Assembly (NCBI RefSeq): GCF_004786035.1
Contig: NZ_CP035088.1
Span: 1,028,001-1,092,000, forward strand
Length of the DNA: 64,000 nucleotides
Reading direction: 5' to 3'
DNA from: Pseudomonas viciae
Lineage (GTDB): Bacteria; Pseudomonadota; Gammaproteobacteria; Pseudomonadales; Pseudomonadaceae
Below are positions 1 through 10,044 of the stretch, piece by piece. The notes under the pieces are model-generated. The model was not told the DNA's origin. It saw only the letters and a list, made by a program, of their open reading frames with translations, and ran no database searches. How positions within the stretch are numbered: the first letter of the stretch is position 1; every line of letters starts with the position of its first letter. The position numbers were made by a program, and so were the translations under genes.

Positions 1-483
1 GCCAGTCCCGAGCGGCTGGTGGCGGCGCCGGGACGTCCGATCATTGCACCGAGGATCTGGTTGTTTGTGTTTGCCATTGTGGCTCACAACATCCCCGAAG
101 GGATGGCCGTCGGCGTGTCGGCGGGCGGCGGCATGCCCGATGCCGACAGCCTGGCGATGGGCATCGCTTTGCAGGATGTGCCTGAGGGACTGGTGATCGC
201 ACTGGTACTGGCCGCAGCGGGGATGTCGCGGATCAAGGCCTTTATGATTGGCGCCGCGTCCGGGTTGGTCGAGCCGCTGTTCGCGCTGTTGTGCGCCTGG
301 CTGGTCAGCCTGGCCGAGATGCTGTTGCCCCTGGGCCTGGCGCTAGCGGCCGGGGCGATGCTGTTGGTGGTGACTCACGAGGTCATTCCCGAATCGCGTC
401 GCAATGGTCATGACAAGCTGGCGAGTTTGGGGTTGCTGGTGGGGTTTTGCTTGATGATGGTGATGGATACGGCGTTGGCGTGA
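1..483 (+). CDS. ZIP family metal transporter, C-terminal part (5' truncated by window)
   Basis: The reading frame is open from base 1, so the gene starts upstream; about 160 residues are visible. The visible part has the ZIP signature HNIPEG in one membrane helix and the second QDVPEG motif in the next; these helices form the metal-binding site of ZIP carriers. Further hydrophobic segments follow to the C-terminus, as expected for inner-membrane ZIP proteins that import zinc or other divalent cations. The gene converges with the ptsO gene across a REPIN. In P. aeruginosa a ZIP gene also flanks the ptsO-rapZ-ptsN group (recalled synteny). The metal cannot be decided from the sequence. Confidence 0.9.
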   Translation, partial: ASPERLVAAPGRPIIAPRIWLFVFAIVAHNIPEGMAVGVSAGGGMPDADSLAMGIALQDVPEGLVIALVLAAAGMSRIKAFMIGAASGLVEPLFALLCAWLVSLAEMLLPLGLALAAGAMLLVVTHEVIPESRRNGHDKLASLGLLVGFCLMMVMDTALA

Positions 484-544
484 CAAATGACGGGGCGCGA
501 ACACAGCCGCCTGTGGTGATGTGATTTATCTGTGGAGAGGGGAT

Positions 545-635
545 CTGTGGAAGCAAGGCTTGCCCGCGATGCAGGCGCTGCGATTGTGCAGGTTGGCCGA
601 GTTATCGTTCATCGCGAGCAAGCTTTGCTCCCACA
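545..635. repeat. REPIN (paired inverted REP elements)
   Basis: Two inverted REP copies lie at 545-570 (aagcaaggcttgcccgcgat) and 611-635 (atcgcgagcaagctttgctc). They fill the gap between the convergent ZIP and ptsO genes. Confidence 0.8.
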
Positions 636-676
636 AAAAACCTCGCCACAATGAGTCCGCCTTGAACCTGGGCCAG

Positions 677-952
677 TTACTCGCCTTCGTCGAAATAGTT
701 GTTGATCAGCGCCACCAACGCATCCAATGCCTCTTGCGCCTGTTCCCCTTCAGTTTCCAGGTGGATCCTGGTGCCCTTGCCGGCGGCGAGCATCATCATC
801 GCCATGATACTTTTACCGTCGATCGTGGACTCAGGCGTGCGCCCGACCCGGATGGTGGTGTCCTTGAATTGGCCAGCAATCCCAACGAACTTGGCCGACG
901 CGCGGGCATGCAATCCCAGCTTGTTGATGATTTCGATTTCCAGAGCAGGCAT
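677..952 (-). CDS. ptsO: HPr-like phosphocarrier NPr of the nitrogen PTS
   Basis: This 91-residue protein has the HPr fold signature. The phosphorylated histidine is His15 in GLHARAS, and the conserved region around Ser48 reads DGKSIMAMMML. In the nitrogen PTS, NPr takes phosphate from EI-Ntr (PtsP) and passes it to PtsN, a regulatory chain rather than a sugar uptake route. It is the last gene of the rpoN-hpf-ptsN-rapZ-ptsO cluster, 15 bp after rapZ. Length and context both fit NPr, not the fructose PTS. Confidence 0.95.
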   Translation of the reverse strand: MPALEIEIINKLGLHARASAKFVGIAGQFKDTTIRVGRTPESTIDGKSIMAMMMLAAGKGTRIHLETEGEQAQEALDALVALINNYFDEGE

Positions 953-967
953 CGCGATGTGAATCCT

Positions 968-1825
968 TTAGCTGAGGTCGCGGTGGCGAACCTGGACGTT
1001 CTTCAGGGACTGTTGCAGGAGCTGACCCAGGCGTTCGGTCAGGTAGACAGAGCGGTGATGGCCACCGGTGCAGCCGATGGCGATCGTGACGTAGGCACGG
1101 TTGCTCGCGGCAAAGCGGGGCAGCCATTTGAGCAGGTAGGTGGAGATATCCTGGAACATTTCCTCGACATCCGGCTGGGCGGCCAGGTAGTCGACCACTG
1201 GCTGGTCAAGCCCGGACTGCTCACGCAATTCCGGTTTCCAGTAAGGGTTGGGCAGGCAGCGCACGTCGAACACCAGGTCGGCGTCTACCGGCATGCCACG
1301 CTTGAAGCCAAACGACTCCACCAGGAACGCCGTGCCTGGCTCCGGCTGGTTCAGCAGGCGCAACTTGATGGTGTCGCGTAGCTGATACAGGTTCAGGTGC
1401 GTGGTGTTGACCTTCAGGTCCGCCAAGTCGGCGATCGGGCTCAGCAGTTGGCTTTCGTCTTGGATGGCTTCGGCCAGGGAACGGCTGGCGTTGCTCAGCG
1501 GGTGGCGTCGGCGGGTCTCGGAAAAACGCTTGAGCAACGTCTCTTCATCGGCATCCAGGTACAGCACATCGCACTGGATATGCCGGCTGCGCACTTCCTC
1601 GAGCAGTTCAGGAAAGCGCGACAGATGGCTCGGCAGGTTGCGTGCATCAATGGACACCGCCACCAGTGGCTGCGCCAGTTCGGTGTGGATCAATGCACGC
1701 TCGGCCAGCTCTGGCAGCAGGCCGGCCGGCAGGTTGTCGATGCAATAGTAGCCGCTGTCCTCAAGGACATTGAGCGCCGTGCTTTTACCGGAGCCGGAGC
1801 GGCCACTGACGATGATCATGCGCAT
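968..1825 (-). CDS. rapZ: RNase adapter protein RapZ (P-loop nucleotide-binding)
   Basis: The 285-residue product starts with a Walker A motif, GRSGSGKS at residues 8-15. It carries the conserved C-terminal motif [18 protein letters not shown] of the RapZ/YvcJ family. In enterobacteria RapZ binds small RNAs and guides RNase E to glmZ-type RNAs, controlling glucosamine-6-phosphate synthesis; the RNA target in Pseudomonas is not shown here. The gene begins 2 bp after the ptsN stop, so translation is probably coupled. Confidence 0.95.
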   Translation of the reverse strand: MRMIIVSGRSGSGKSTALNVLEDSGYYCIDNLPAGLLPELAERALIHTELAQPLVAVSIDARNLPSHLSRFPELLEEVRSRHIQCDVLYLDADEETLLKRFSETRRRHPLSNASRSLAEAIQDESQLLSPIADLADLKVNTTHLNLYQLRDTIKLRLLNQPEPGTAFLVESFGFKRGMPVDADLVFDVRCLPNPYWKPELREQSGLDQPVVDYLAAQPDVEEMFQDISTYLLKWLPRFAASNRAYVTIAIGCTGGHHRSVYLTERLGQLLQQSLKNVQVRHRDLS

Positions 1826-1827
1826 GT

Positions 1828-2292
1828 TTAATGACCGTTCTGCTCGTCCAGGACAACCTGATACAAGGCTTCGTTGCTCGGTGCGCTGCGCAGTTTTTCG
1901 CGAACTTCCTTGCGGTCCAGCATGCTGGCGATCTGGCGCAGCAGCTCAAGATGCGCATCGGTCGCCGCTTCCGGGACCAGCAGTACAAACAGCAGGTCGA
2001 CCGGGGCGCCGTCGATGGCGTCGAAATCTATGGGGGCTTCAAGGTGCAACAGGGCGCTGATGGGCGCACTACAACCCTTGAGGCGGCAGTGGGGAATGGC
2101 GATGCCGTTGCCAAAACCGGTAGAACCGAGTTTTTCACGGGCAACCAGGGCCTCGAAGACGTCCTGCATTTCCAGATCCGGCACTTCGCGGTGGATCAGG
2201 TTGGCGATTTGTTCGAGGGCTTTCTTTTTACTGCCACCCGGCGCGTTCACCAAGGAACGGCCGGGGGTCAGGATGGATTCTAGTCGGATCAT
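1828..2292 (-). CDS. ptsN: Nitrogen-PTS EIIA component PtsN
   Basis: The 154-residue protein is an EIIA domain of the fructose/mannitol type. The phospho-acceptor is His68 in GIAIPHCR, preceded by the conserved STGFGNG. Phosphorylated by NPr, PtsN regulates potassium transport, carbon/nitrogen balance and, in Pseudomonas, several sigma-54 dependent processes. It lies between hpf and rapZ in the usual order and is probably cotranscribed with them. Confidence 0.96.
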   Translation of the reverse strand: MIRLESILTPGRSLVNAPGGSKKKALEQIANLIHREVPDLEMQDVFEALVAREKLGSTGFGNGIAIPHCRLKGCSAPISALLHLEAPIDFDAIDGAPVDLLFVLLVPEAATDAHLELLRQIASMLDRKEVREKLRSAPSNEALYQVVLDEQNGH

Positions 2293-2304
2293 GGATTGGG
2301 GGGG

Positions 2305-2613
2305 TTAACGACCGGTTGCGCCCTGGAGGAGGCTCTGGGTCTTTTCCTTATGCTTTTTAAGTTGGCGATCCAGCTTGTCGGTCAGCAGGTCAATTGCGGC
2401 ATACATGTCTGAATGCTCCGCGTTGGCAACCACTTCTCCGCCGGGGATATGCAGCGTGGCTTCGATTTTCTGCAGCAGCTTTTCGACGTTCATCGTCACT
2501 TGCACGTTGGTGATCTTGTCGAAATGCCTCTCCAATCGTTCGAGTTTTTCGCCGATGTAGGTGCGCAGAGGTTCGGTCACTTCCAGTTGGTGTCCACTGA
2601 TGTTGACTTGCAT
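2305..2613 (-). CDS. hpf: Ribosome hibernation promoting factor HPF
   Basis: The 102-residue protein of the S30AE/HPF family begins MQVNISGHQLEV. An open frame runs 18 codons further upstream (to 2667), but the family begins at this methionine, so I place the start at 2613. It is the short HPF form without the C-terminal extension of long HPF. HPF binds the 30S decoding centre and promotes inactive ribosome dimers in stationary phase. It sits directly after rpoN, as in most gammaproteobacteria. Confidence 0.93.
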   Translation of the reverse strand: MQVNISGHQLEVTEPLRTYIGEKLERLERHFDKITNVQVTMNVEKLLQKIEATLHIPGGEVVANAEHSDMYAAIDLLTDKLDRQLKKHKEKTQSLLQGATGR

Positions 2614-2689
2614 ACAGCTTCTCCTTCGTTGCCAGTGCATAAAGCGGCAGGCAGAAATGCCTGCCACTGGAACGCTGTGGCGTGGCCCT

Positions 2690-4183
2690 TTACATCAACC
2701 GCTTGCGTTCGCTCGAAGGTGCGATCCCGAGGGATTCGCGGTATTTGGCGACGGTACGGCGGGCCACCTGAATGCCTTGTGCCTCCAGTAAACCAGCGAT
2801 CTTGCTGTCACTCAACGGCTTTTTCTGATTTTCCGCAGCCACCAGTTTTTTGATGATCGCGCGGATGGCCGTGGATGAGCATTCGCCGCCTTCGGAGGTG
2901 CTGACGTGGCTGGAGAAAAAATATTTCAATTCATAGATACCCCGGGGGGTATGCATGAATTTCTGGGTGGTTACCCGGGAAATCGTCGACTCGTGCATGC
3001 CTACCGCCTCGGCGATGTCATGCAGGACCAACGGCTTCATCGCTTCGTCGCCGTACTCCAGGAAACCGCGCTGGTGCTCGACGATCTGGGTGGCGACTTT
3101 CATCAGGGTTTCGTTGCGGCTTTGCAGGCTCTTGATGAACCAGCGCGCTTCCTGCAACTGGTTGCGCATGAAGGTGTTGTCGGCGCTGGTGTCGGCGCGC
3201 CTGACGAAGCCGGCGTATTGGGCATTGACCCGCAGCTTGGGCACCGATTCCTGGTTGAGCTCCACCAGCCAGCGGTCGTTGTGCTTGCGCACGATCACGT
3301 CCGGGACTACGTATTCGGGTTCGGTGGACTCAATTTGCGAGCCCGGGCGCGGGTTGAGGCTCTGGACCAGTTCGATGACCTGGCGCAGTTCATCTTCCTT
3401 GAGCTTCATGCGGCGCATCAGCTGGCTGTAGTCGCGACCGCCCAACAGGTCGATGTAGTCGGTGACCAGTCGCTTGGCTTCGGTCAGCCAAGGTGTCTTG
3501 GCGGGCAGTTGGCGCAGCTGCAGCAGCAGGCATTCACCCAGGTTGCGGGCACCGATACCGGCCGGTTCGAATTGCTGGATGCGGTGCAGGACGGCTTCGA
3601 TTTCGTCCAGCTCGATATCCAGTTCGGGGTCGAAGGCTTCGAGGATTTCCTCGAGGGTCTCGTCCAGGTAGCCCTGGTTGTTGATGCAGTCGATCAGGGT
3701 CACGGCGATCAGGCGATCGGTGTCGGACATCGGCGCAAGGTTCAGCTGCCACAGCAGGTGGCTTTGCAGGCTCTCGCCGGCAGAGGTACGGGTGGTGAAG
3801 TCCCACTCGTCGTCGTCACTGCTTGGCAGGTTGCTGGCGCTGGTCTGGTAGACGTCTTCCCAGGCTGTGTCCACGGGCAGGTCGTTGGGGATGCGTTCGT
3901 TCCATTCGCCATCCTCGAGGTTATCCACCGTCGGGGCGGCTTCCTGGTAGGACGGTTCCGGGATTTCGGTGTTGGTTTTCTGTTCGGCGTTGTCGGCCAG
4001 CGGGTCGGCGTTATCGAAGTCGTCGCCTTCTTCCTGGCGCTCGAGCATCGGATTGGACTCCAAGGCCTCCTGGATTTCCTGTTGCAGGTCCAGGGTCGAC
4101 AATTGGAGCAGGCGGATGGCCTGTTGCAGCTGCGGTGTCATCGTCAGCTGCTGGCCCATTCTCAAGACTAGCGATGGTTTCAT
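2690..4183 (-). CDS. rpoN: RNA polymerase sigma-54 factor
   Basis: The 497-residue sigma-54 has all three regions. Region I is the glutamine/leucine-rich N-terminus ([14 protein letters not shown] near residues 16-29), which meets the activator. Region II is an acidic linker. The C-terminus holds the core-binding and DNA-binding parts with the RpoN box [11 protein letters not shown] near residues 475-485, which reads the -24 element. It directs transcription of nitrogen, flagellar and many catabolic genes together with AAA+ activators. It lies between lptB and hpf, the normal gammaproteobacterial order. Confidence 0.97.
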   Translation of the reverse strand: MKPSLVLRMGQQLTMTPQLQQAIRLLQLSTLDLQQEIQEALESNPMLERQEEGDDFDNADPLADNAEQKTNTEIPEPSYQEAAPTVDNLEDGEWNERIPNDLPVDTAWEDVYQTSASNLPSSDDDEWDFTTRTSAGESLQSHLLWQLNLAPMSDTDRLIAVTLIDCINNQGYLDETLEEILEAFDPELDIELDEIEAVLHRIQQFEPAGIGARNLGECLLLQLRQLPAKTPWLTEAKRLVTDYIDLLGGRDYSQLMRRMKLKEDELRQVIELVQSLNPRPGSQIESTEPEYVVPDVIVRKHNDRWLVELNQESVPKLRVNAQYAGFVRRADTSADNTFMRNQLQEARWFIKSLQSRNETLMKVATQIVEHQRGFLEYGDEAMKPLVLHDIAEAVGMHESTISRVTTQKFMHTPRGIYELKYFFSSHVSTSEGGECSSTAIRAIIKKLVAAENQKKPLSDSKIAGLLEAQGIQVARRTVAKYRESLGIAPSSERKRLM

Positions 4184-4288
4184 GGCAGGGGCTTAACACC
4201 TTATTCGCCGGCGCACATGCGCCATCCACTACAAGGGCGCCGAAGCGCCAAACTTAAGCAAATTATATGCCTGAAACTGGAGTGTTTG

Positions 4289-4327
4289 CCTAGGGCGTCG
4301 CCGTAATAAAATTAAACGACGCCCAGG
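4289..4327. other. Inverted repeat in the lptB-rpoN gap
   Basis: The arms GGGCGTCG (4293-4300) and CGACGCCC (4317-4324) enclose a 16-base AT-rich loop. There is no clear T-run on either strand, so this may be a weak attenuator, an mRNA processing site or an operator ahead of rpoN. Confidence 0.4.
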
Positions 4328-4347
4328 CGCTTCGCCAGACTCTTTGC

Positions 4348-5073
4348 TTACAGGCGGAACTCATGGCCCAGATACACTTCCTTGACCAGGTCGTTGGCCA
4401 GGATGGCTGCGGAGTCGCCTTCGGCGATCAACTGGCCGTCATTGACGATGTAGGCGGTTTCGCAGATATCCAGCGTTTCACGCACGTTGTGGTCGGTGAT
4501 CAGCACGCCGATCCCCTTGGCCTTGAGGTGGTGGATGATCTGCTTGATGTCGCCCACCGAAATCGGGTCCACGCCGGCGAACGGTTCGTCGAGCAGGATG
4601 AATTTCGGCGAGGTGGCCAGGGCGCGGGCGATTTCCACGCGGCGCCGTTCGCCACCGGACAGGCTCATGCCCAGGTTGTCGCGAATGTGGCTGATGTGGA
4701 ACTCCTGTAAAAGGCTTTCCAGCTCCTGGCGACGGCCGGCCTTGTCGAGTTCCTTGCGGGTCTCGAGGATGGCCATGATGTTGTCGGCTACCGACAGCTT
4801 GCGGAAGATCGATGCTTCCTGTGGCAGATAGCCGATGCCAGCCTTTGCCCGACCGTGCATGGGCTGGTGGCTGACGTCCAGGTCGTCGATCAGCACACGG
4901 CCCTGGTCGGCCTGGACCAGGCCGACGATCATGTAGAAGCAGGTGGTCTTGCCCGCGCCGTTAGGGCCGAGCAGGCCGACGATCTGGCCGCTGTCGATGG
5001 ACAGGCTGACATCACGCACGACTTGGCGGCTCTTGTAGCTCTTGGCCAGGTGCTGAGCTTTCAGAGTTGCCAT
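4348..5073 (-). CDS. lptB: LPS export ABC transporter ATPase LptB
   Basis: The 241-residue ABC ATPase has Walker A GPNGAGKT, signature LSGGERRR and Walker [12 protein letters not shown]. It powers the LptB2FG transporter, which extracts lipopolysaccharide from the inner membrane and feeds it to the LptC-LptA bridge. Its start codon overlaps the lptA stop at base 5073. The kdsD-kdsC-lptC-lptA-lptB run is a conserved LPS assembly operon. Confidence 0.97.
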   Translation of the reverse strand: MATLKAQHLAKSYKSRQVVRDVSLSIDSGQIVGLLGPNGAGKTTCFYMIVGLVQADQGRVLIDDLDVSHQPMHGRAKAGIGYLPQEASIFRKLSVADNIMAILETRKELDKAGRRQELESLLQEFHISHIRDNLGMSLSGGERRRVEIARALATSPKFILLDEPFAGVDPISVGDIKQIIHHLKAKGIGVLITDHNVRETLDICETAYIVNDGQLIAEGDSAAILANDLVKEVYLGHEFRL

Positions 5074-5621
5074 TACTGGGCCTTCTGCTCGTCGGTTTTC
5101 TTTTTCGGCTGGATCACCATGTCGATGCGAGGGCGGGACTCAGTGACTTTACTGCCCGTGGCACGACCGGCGCTGGCCAGCTTTTTGTTGGTGTCGTAGA
5201 CGATTTTCTCGCCTTGGGTCACGTTGTTGTCCTTGTCGACGACCTTGGCGCGGTCGATCAGCACGACACGGTCCTGGGATGCGTGATACTGGATGGTCAC
5301 CCCGTAACCTTGCACAGGCTTGGTGTCGCCCGCGGTCTGGAGTTGTTCGAAGTAGGCCAGGTTGCCCACCGAGGTCACCACGTCGATATCGCCGGACGGG
5401 GTGCGGGTGATGGTCACGGTGTTGCCAGTGACCTTCATCGAGCCCTGGGTGATGATCACGTCACCCTTATAGGTGGCGACACCATTCTTGTCGTCCAGTT
5501 GCGCGTCGTCGGCCTGGATGCGGATAGGTTGATCGCGATCGTTGGGAAGGGCCCAGGCGCTCGCGCTTCCCAGTGCTGCGCCCAGACTGAGCAAAATAGG
5601 GAGGGTTTTAGCGAGCTTCAT
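5073..5621 (-). CDS. lptA: LPS transport periplasmic protein LptA (LptH in P. aeruginosa)
   Basis: The 182-residue OstA/LptA family protein has a Sec signal peptide (roughly residues 1-24, ending near SAWA). A beta-jellyroll region with [18 protein letters not shown] follows. It forms the periplasmic bridge that carries LPS from LptC to LptD. The C-terminus is lysine-rich. The gene overlaps lptC by 14 bp and lptB by 1 bp, showing tight operon packing. Confidence 0.94.
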   Translation of the reverse strand: MKLAKTLPILLSLGAALGSASAWALPNDRDQPIRIQADDAQLDDKNGVATYKGDVIITQGSMKVTGNTVTITRTPSGDIDVVTSVGNLAYFEQLQTAGDTKPVQGYGVTIQYHASQDRVVLIDRAKVVDKDNNVTQGEKIVYDTNKKLASAGRATGSKVTESRPRIDMVIQPKKKTDEQKAQ

Positions 5622-6177
5622 ACTGTCCTCTTACGTTCGATAGCAGGTGTATCCTGCTTTCCTTCAAATACGCTTTCATTCCCGTGCCGGTCGATACACC
5701 CCCGGCGCCGTCGATTCTAACGGGTTGCTCGGTCTGCGCATATTCTTGCTGTGGGAACACGGTCATACGACTGCTGGTAATGATGGTCGTACGATTTTTT
5801 TCATCGGTTCGGGCTACGCGTACCGAGTCGATCAGCTCCACTTCGGTGCCCCCGGAGTTGACTTCGGCGCGCAGGCTCTGCACATGCCACGGAAACTCGG
5901 TGCCGCGGAACATGTTCAGGTCCGGTTTGGTCACCAGCGTAATATCGGTGGCCTTTACGTGGTCGACCTTGTCGGACGTCATCTCATACTGCACTTTGCC
6001 ATCGGGCAGGTATTGCAGGGTATGCGTGTTGGTTGCGTACCAGTCGATATTCTCTTCAACCGTGGCCGCCGGTTGGTCGAGAAAGCGTTCCGGGCTGATG
6101 TTCCAGTAACCCACCGCCGCGAAAATCGCCGCGATGCTGGCGAACACCACGACGGTGCGAATCTTTTTGCTCAGCAT
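5608..6177 (-). CDS. lptC: LPS export protein LptC
   Basis: The product has one N-terminal membrane helix (KIRTVVVFASIAAIFAAVGY) followed by a periplasmic LptC/YrbK domain. I place the start at the methionine of MLSKKIRT (6177), giving 189 residues, the usual family length. The longer open frame to 6213 would add 12 residues running into kdsC. LptC links the LptB2FG transporter to LptA. Confidence 0.92.
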   Translation of the reverse strand: MLSKKIRTVVVFASIAAIFAAVGYWNISPERFLDQPAATVEENIDWYATNTHTLQYLPDGKVQYEMTSDKVDHVKATDITLVTKPDLNMFRGTEFPWHVQSLRAEVNSGGTEVELIDSVRVARTDEKNRTTIITSSRMTVFPQQEYAQTEQPVRIDGAGGVSTGTGMKAYLKESRIHLLSNVRGQYEAR

Positions 6178-6184
6178 AAATGGC

Positions 6185-6709
6185 TCACAGGTACGCGGCG
6201 TTGGCCGCTTCAAGGTGGCCCTGGGCGCGCAGGATCAGTTCGCAGAATTCACGGGCCGCGCCTTCGCCGCCGCGTGCCGTGGTAATGCCGTGGGCGTGCT
6301 CGCGTACGAAAGCCGCGGCGTTGGCGACCGCCATGCCCAGGCCTACCCGGCGAATCACTGGCAGGTCTGGCAAGTCGTCACCGAGGTAGGCGACCTGTTC
6401 ATAGCTTAGGTTGAGTTGGCCCAAAAGTTCGTCCAGTACCACCAGTTTGTCTTCGCGACCCTGATAAAGGTGTGGAATACCGAGGTTCTTCGCGCGCCGC
6501 TCGACCACCGGGGTCTTGCGGCCGCTGATGATAGCGGTCTGTACGCCGGCGGCCATCAGCATCTTGATGCCCTGGCCGTCGAGGGTATTGAAGGTCTTGA
6601 ACTCGCTGCCATCTTCGAGGAAGTACAGGCGACCGTCGGTCAGAACGCCGTCCACATCGAACACCGCCAGCTTGATGGCTTTGCCCCGTTGCAACAGGTC
6701 TGTGTTCAT
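6185..6709 (-). CDS. kdsC: 3-deoxy-D-manno-octulosonate 8-phosphate phosphatase KdsC
   Basis: The 174-residue HAD-superfamily phosphatase has the catalytic motif DVDGVLTDG near residues 19-27. It also has the later HAD motif YLGDDLPDLP. It removes phosphate from Kdo-8-phosphate to give Kdo for the LPS inner core. It is a C0-type HAD without a large cap, as usual for tetrameric KdsC. It follows kdsD with no gap. Confidence 0.96.
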   Translation of the reverse strand: MNTDLLQRGKAIKLAVFDVDGVLTDGRLYFLEDGSEFKTFNTLDGQGIKMLMAAGVQTAIISGRKTPVVERRAKNLGIPHLYQGREDKLVVLDELLGQLNLSYEQVAYLGDDLPDLPVIRRVGLGMAVANAAAFVREHAHGITTARGGEGAAREFCELILRAQGHLEAANAAYL

Positions 6710-7684
6710 TTACATGACTCCCGCACGCAGCAAGTCGTGCATATTCAGGGCGCCCACCGGGCGGTCTTCGTCGTCGACCACCACCAGGGCGCTGATCTTG
6801 TGGTCTTCCATGATTTTCAAGGCCTCGGCGGCGAGCATCTCGGCACGGGCTGTCTTGCCGTGGGCCGTCATGACTTGCTCGATGGTCGCGCTATGGATGT
6901 CGATGGTGCGGTCCAGGGTGCGACGCAGGTCGCCGTCGGTAAAGATCCCGGCAAGCGTGCCGTCGGCTTCGAGCACTACCGTCATGCCCAGTCCCTTGCG
7001 GGTCATCTCTAGGAGTGCGTCCTTGAGCAGCGTGCCACGCAGTACCTGCGGCAACTCCTGGCCTGAGTGCATCACGTTTTCGACTTTCAGCAGCAGGCGG
7101 CGGCCCAGGGCTCCACCGGGATGGGAGAAGGCAAAGTCCTCAGCGGTGAACCCCCGGGCTTCCAGCAGGGCGACGGCCAGGGCATCGCCCATGACCAGGG
7201 CTGCGGTAGTGGAGGAGGTTGGCGCCAGGTTCAACGGGCAGGCTTCGTGCTCGACATGGACGTTGAGGTTTACTTCAGCGGCCTTGGCCAGCGGCGAATC
7301 CGGGTTGCCGGTAACACTGATCAACTGGATGCCCAGGCGTTTGATCAGGGGCAACAAGGTGATGATCTCGTTGGTGGAGCCGGAGTTGGACAGGGCCAGG
7401 ATGACGTCATCCCGGGTGATCATGCCCATGTCGCCGTGGCTGGCTTCGGCCGGATGGACGAAAAATGCCGTGGTGCCGGTGCTGGCCAGGGTGGCGGCGA
7501 TCTTGTTGCCGATGTGCCCGGACTTGCCCATGCCGACCACGACCACGCGGCCCTTGCTGGCCAGAATCATCTCGCAGGCGCGTACGAAATCAGCGTCAAT
7601 ATGGGGCAGCAAGCCTTGTACGGCTTCGAGCTCGAGGCGGATGGTACGTTGTGCCGATTGAATCAGGTCGCTGGATTGGCTCAT
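6710..7684 (-). CDS. kdsD: D-arabinose 5-phosphate isomerase KdsD
   Basis: The product has an N-terminal SIS sugar-isomerase domain (VVVGMGKSGHIGNKIAATL; LALSNSGSTNEI) followed by two CBS domains. It converts ribulose-5-phosphate to arabinose-5-phosphate, the first step toward Kdo. I choose the start at MSQSSDLIQS (7684), giving 324 residues, the family length. The open frame extends 21 codons further to 7747 but is hydrophobic and unlike the family. It is divergent from the mla operon. Confidence 0.94.
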   Translation of the reverse strand: MSQSSDLIQSAQRTIRLELEAVQGLLPHIDADFVRACEMILASKGRVVVVGMGKSGHIGNKIAATLASTGTTAFFVHPAEASHGDMGMITRDDVILALSNSGSTNEIITLLPLIKRLGIQLISVTGNPDSPLAKAAEVNLNVHVEHEACPLNLAPTSSTTAALVMGDALAVALLEARGFTAEDFAFSHPGGALGRRLLLKVENVMHSGQELPQVLRGTLLKDALLEMTRKGLGMTVVLEADGTLAGIFTDGDLRRTLDRTIDIHSATIEQVMTAHGKTARAEMLAAEALKIMEDHKISALVVVDDEDRPVGALNMHDLLRAGVM

Positions 7685-7959
7685 GTCAGAAATCGTATAG
7701 CCCGATGAAAAGGCGGCGATTATAGCGGTAATGAACAATTCCCTCACGTTAGTTCGTCATGCTTTGTTCGAACGGTGCTCAAGGTTCGACTCAGCATGTG
7801 ACCTTTTAGCTTAATCCAGGCTTAACGGGCGGGGCTTGGGCCTTGGGCGCTTCGCTGTTGCAGTGATATAGTTCGCCGCCGGTTCGCATGCCCGGCGGTC
7901 CCGGCGTTTGTCGGCTGGCCAGGGCATTCGAATGTGAGGCTGCATCGCAAGGAGTTTAG

Positions 7960-8769
7960 ATGAGTGCCGACAACGCCTACGCGGTCGAGCTGAAGGGACT
8001 GTCCTTCAAGCGAGGGACGCGCAGCATTTTCAATGACATCGATATTCGCATTCCGCGCGGCAAGGTGACCGGCATCATGGGGCCTTCCGGGTGTGGCAAG
8101 ACCACGCTGTTGCGTCTGATGGGCGCACAGCTGCGTCCCAGTGCCGGCGAAGTCTGGGTCAATGGCCAGAATCTTCCCGAATTGTCGCGCAGCGACCTGT
8201 TCGATGCGCGCAAGCACATGGGTGTGCTGTTCCAGAGCGGCGCGCTGTTTACCGATCTCGACGTGTTCGAGAACGTGGCGTTCCCGCTGCGGGTCCATAC
8301 CGACCTGCCGCAAGAGATGATCCGCGACATCGTCCTGCTCAAATTGCAGGCGGTCGGGCTGCGTGGCGCCCTCGATTTGATGCCGGACGAGCTGTCCGGC
8401 GGCATGAAGCGCCGGGTCGCGCTGGCGCGGGCGATTGCCCTCGATCCGAAAATCCTCATGTACGACGAACCCTTCGTCGGGCAGGACCCGATCGCCATGG
8501 GCGTGCTTGTGCGCCTGATCCGCCTGCTCAACGATGCGCTGGGCATCACCAGCATCGTGGTGTCCCACGACCTGGCTGAAACCTCGAGTATCGCGGACTA
8601 CATCTATGTAGTCGGTGATGGCCAGGTGCTGGGGCAGGGCACGCCCCAGGAGTTGAAGGACTCGGACAACCCGCGCATTCGCCAATTCATGAAAGGTGAT
8701 CCGGACGGCCCGGTGGCGTTCCATTTTCCGGCCACGGATTACCGTACCGATCTGCTGGGGAAGCGCTGA
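7960..8769 (+). CDS. mlaF: Phospholipid transport ABC ATPase MlaF (Ttg2A)
   Basis: The 269-residue ABC ATPase has Walker [11 protein letters not shown], signature LSGGMKRR and Walker [13 protein letters not shown]. It drives the MlaFEDB complex, which moves phospholipids between the inner membrane and the outer membrane and preserves outer-membrane asymmetry. In P. putida the same operon is called ttg2 and is linked to toluene tolerance. A good ribosome site (AAGGAG) precedes the ATG. Its stop overlaps the mlaE start (TGATG). Confidence 0.96.
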   Translation: MSADNAYAVELKGLSFKRGTRSIFNDIDIRIPRGKVTGIMGPSGCGKTTLLRLMGAQLRPSAGEVWVNGQNLPELSRSDLFDARKHMGVLFQSGALFTDLDVFENVAFPLRVHTDLPQEMIRDIVLLKLQAVGLRGALDLMPDELSGGMKRRVALARAIALDPKILMYDEPFVGQDPIAMGVLVRLIRLLNDALGITSIVVSHDLAETSSIADYIYVVGDGQVLGQGTPQELKDSDNPRIRQFMKGDPDGPVAFHFPATDYRTDLLGKR

Positions 8770-9566
8770 TGCGCAAGAAGTCATTGTTAGAAAGAATTCG
8801 CCTGTTCGGCCGTTCCGGCATCGACGTGGTGGCGGTGCTGGGGCGTTCCTCGCTGTTTTTGATGCACGCCTTGCTGGGGCGCAACTCGACGGGTGGCGGT
8901 TTCGGCCTGCTGGTCAAGCAGTTGCACTCGGTGGGTGTGATGTCCCTGGTGATCATTGTGGTCTCGGGGATCTTCATCGGCATGGTGCTGGCGCTGCAGG
9001 GCTTCAGTATCTTGTCCAGCTACGGTTCGGAGCAGGCGGTCGGGCAGATGGTTGCGCTGACTTTGCTGCGCGAACTCGGGCCCGTGGTAACCGCGCTGCT
9101 GTTCGCCGGGCGTGCCGGTTCGGCGCTGACGGCCGAAATCGGTAACATGAAGTCCACCGAGCAGTTGTCCAGCCTGGAAATGATCGGTGTCGACCCACTC
9201 AAGTACATCATTGCCCCGCGCCTGTGGGCCGGCTTCATATCCCTGCCGGTGCTGGCGATCATTTTCAGCGTCGTGGGAATCTGGGGTGGCTCATGGGTAG
9301 CCGTCGACTGGCTGGGGGTCTATGAAGGTTCCTACTGGTCCAACATGCAGAACAGCGTCGACTTTCTCGACGATGTGCTCAACGGCGTAATCAAAAGTGC
9401 CGTATTCGCTTTCGTGGTGACCTGGATCGCCGTGTTTCAAGGCTATGACTGTGAGCCCACGTCAGAGGGGATCAGCCGTGCCACAACCAAGACCGTGGTG
9501 TACGCCTCGCTGGCGGTCCTGGGCCTTGACTTTATTCTGACCGCCTTGATGTTTGGAGATTTCTGA
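8769..9566 (+). CDS. mlaE: Phospholipid transport permease MlaE (Ttg2B)
   Basis: The 265-residue integral membrane protein of the MlaE/DUF140 family has about five hydrophobic helices. It carries the family region [19 protein letters not shown], which contacts the ATPase. It forms the membrane core of the Mla phospholipid transporter. It is translationally coupled to both mlaF (overlap at 8769) and mlaD (overlap at 9566). Confidence 0.96.
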   Translation: MRKKSLLERIRLFGRSGIDVVAVLGRSSLFLMHALLGRNSTGGGFGLLVKQLHSVGVMSLVIIVVSGIFIGMVLALQGFSILSSYGSEQAVGQMVALTLLRELGPVVTALLFAGRAGSALTAEIGNMKSTEQLSSLEMIGVDPLKYIIAPRLWAGFISLPVLAIIFSVVGIWGGSWVAVDWLGVYEGSYWSNMQNSVDFLDDVLNGVIKSAVFAFVVTWIAVFQGYDCEPTSEGISRATTKTVVYASLAVLGLDFILTALMFGDF

Positions 9567-10033
9567 TGCAAAACCGCACCCTGGAAATCGGTGTCGGCCT
9601 TTTCTTGCTGGCTGGCATCCTGGCTTTGCTGCTCCTGGCCCTGCGAGTCAGTGGCCTGGCGCCGACGGCAAGCACCGATACTTATAAACTTTATGCTTAT
9701 TTTGACAATATCGCCGGTTTGACGGTCAGAGCCAAGGTGACCATGGCCGGTGTAACCATCGGCAAGGTCACGGCAATCGATCTGGATCGTGACAGTTTCA
9801 CTGGCCGGGTGACGCTGCAGCTGGAAAAGCGCGTGGATAACCTGCCGACTGACTCCACTGCATCTATCCTCACGGCTGGGTTGCTGGGCGAGAAATACAT
9901 CGGGATCAGCGTGGGCGGGGAAGACAACCTGCTCAAGGATGGCGGGACCATCCACGATACGCAGTCGTCGCTGGTGCTCGAGGACCTGATCGGTAAATTC
10001 CTGCTCAATACCGTTAGCAAAGACGCCAAATGA
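9566..10033 (+). CDS. mlaD: MCE-domain lipid-binding protein MlaD (Ttg2C)
   Basis: The 155-residue protein has one N-terminal membrane anchor (GLFLLAGILALLLLALRVSG). A single periplasmic MCE domain follows, with the conserved VTMAGVTIGKV and the LTAGLLGEKYIGI segment. MlaD forms a hexameric ring on the MlaFE complex and hands phospholipid to or from MlaC. Confidence 0.95.
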   Translation: MQNRTLEIGVGLFLLAGILALLLLALRVSGLAPTASTDTYKLYAYFDNIAGLTVRAKVTMAGVTIGKVTAIDLDRDSFTGRVTLQLEKRVDNLPTDSTASILTAGLLGEKYIGISVGGEDNLLKDGGTIHDTQSSLVLEDLIGKFLLNTVSKDAK

Positions 10034-10044
10034 GGAGCTTTTGA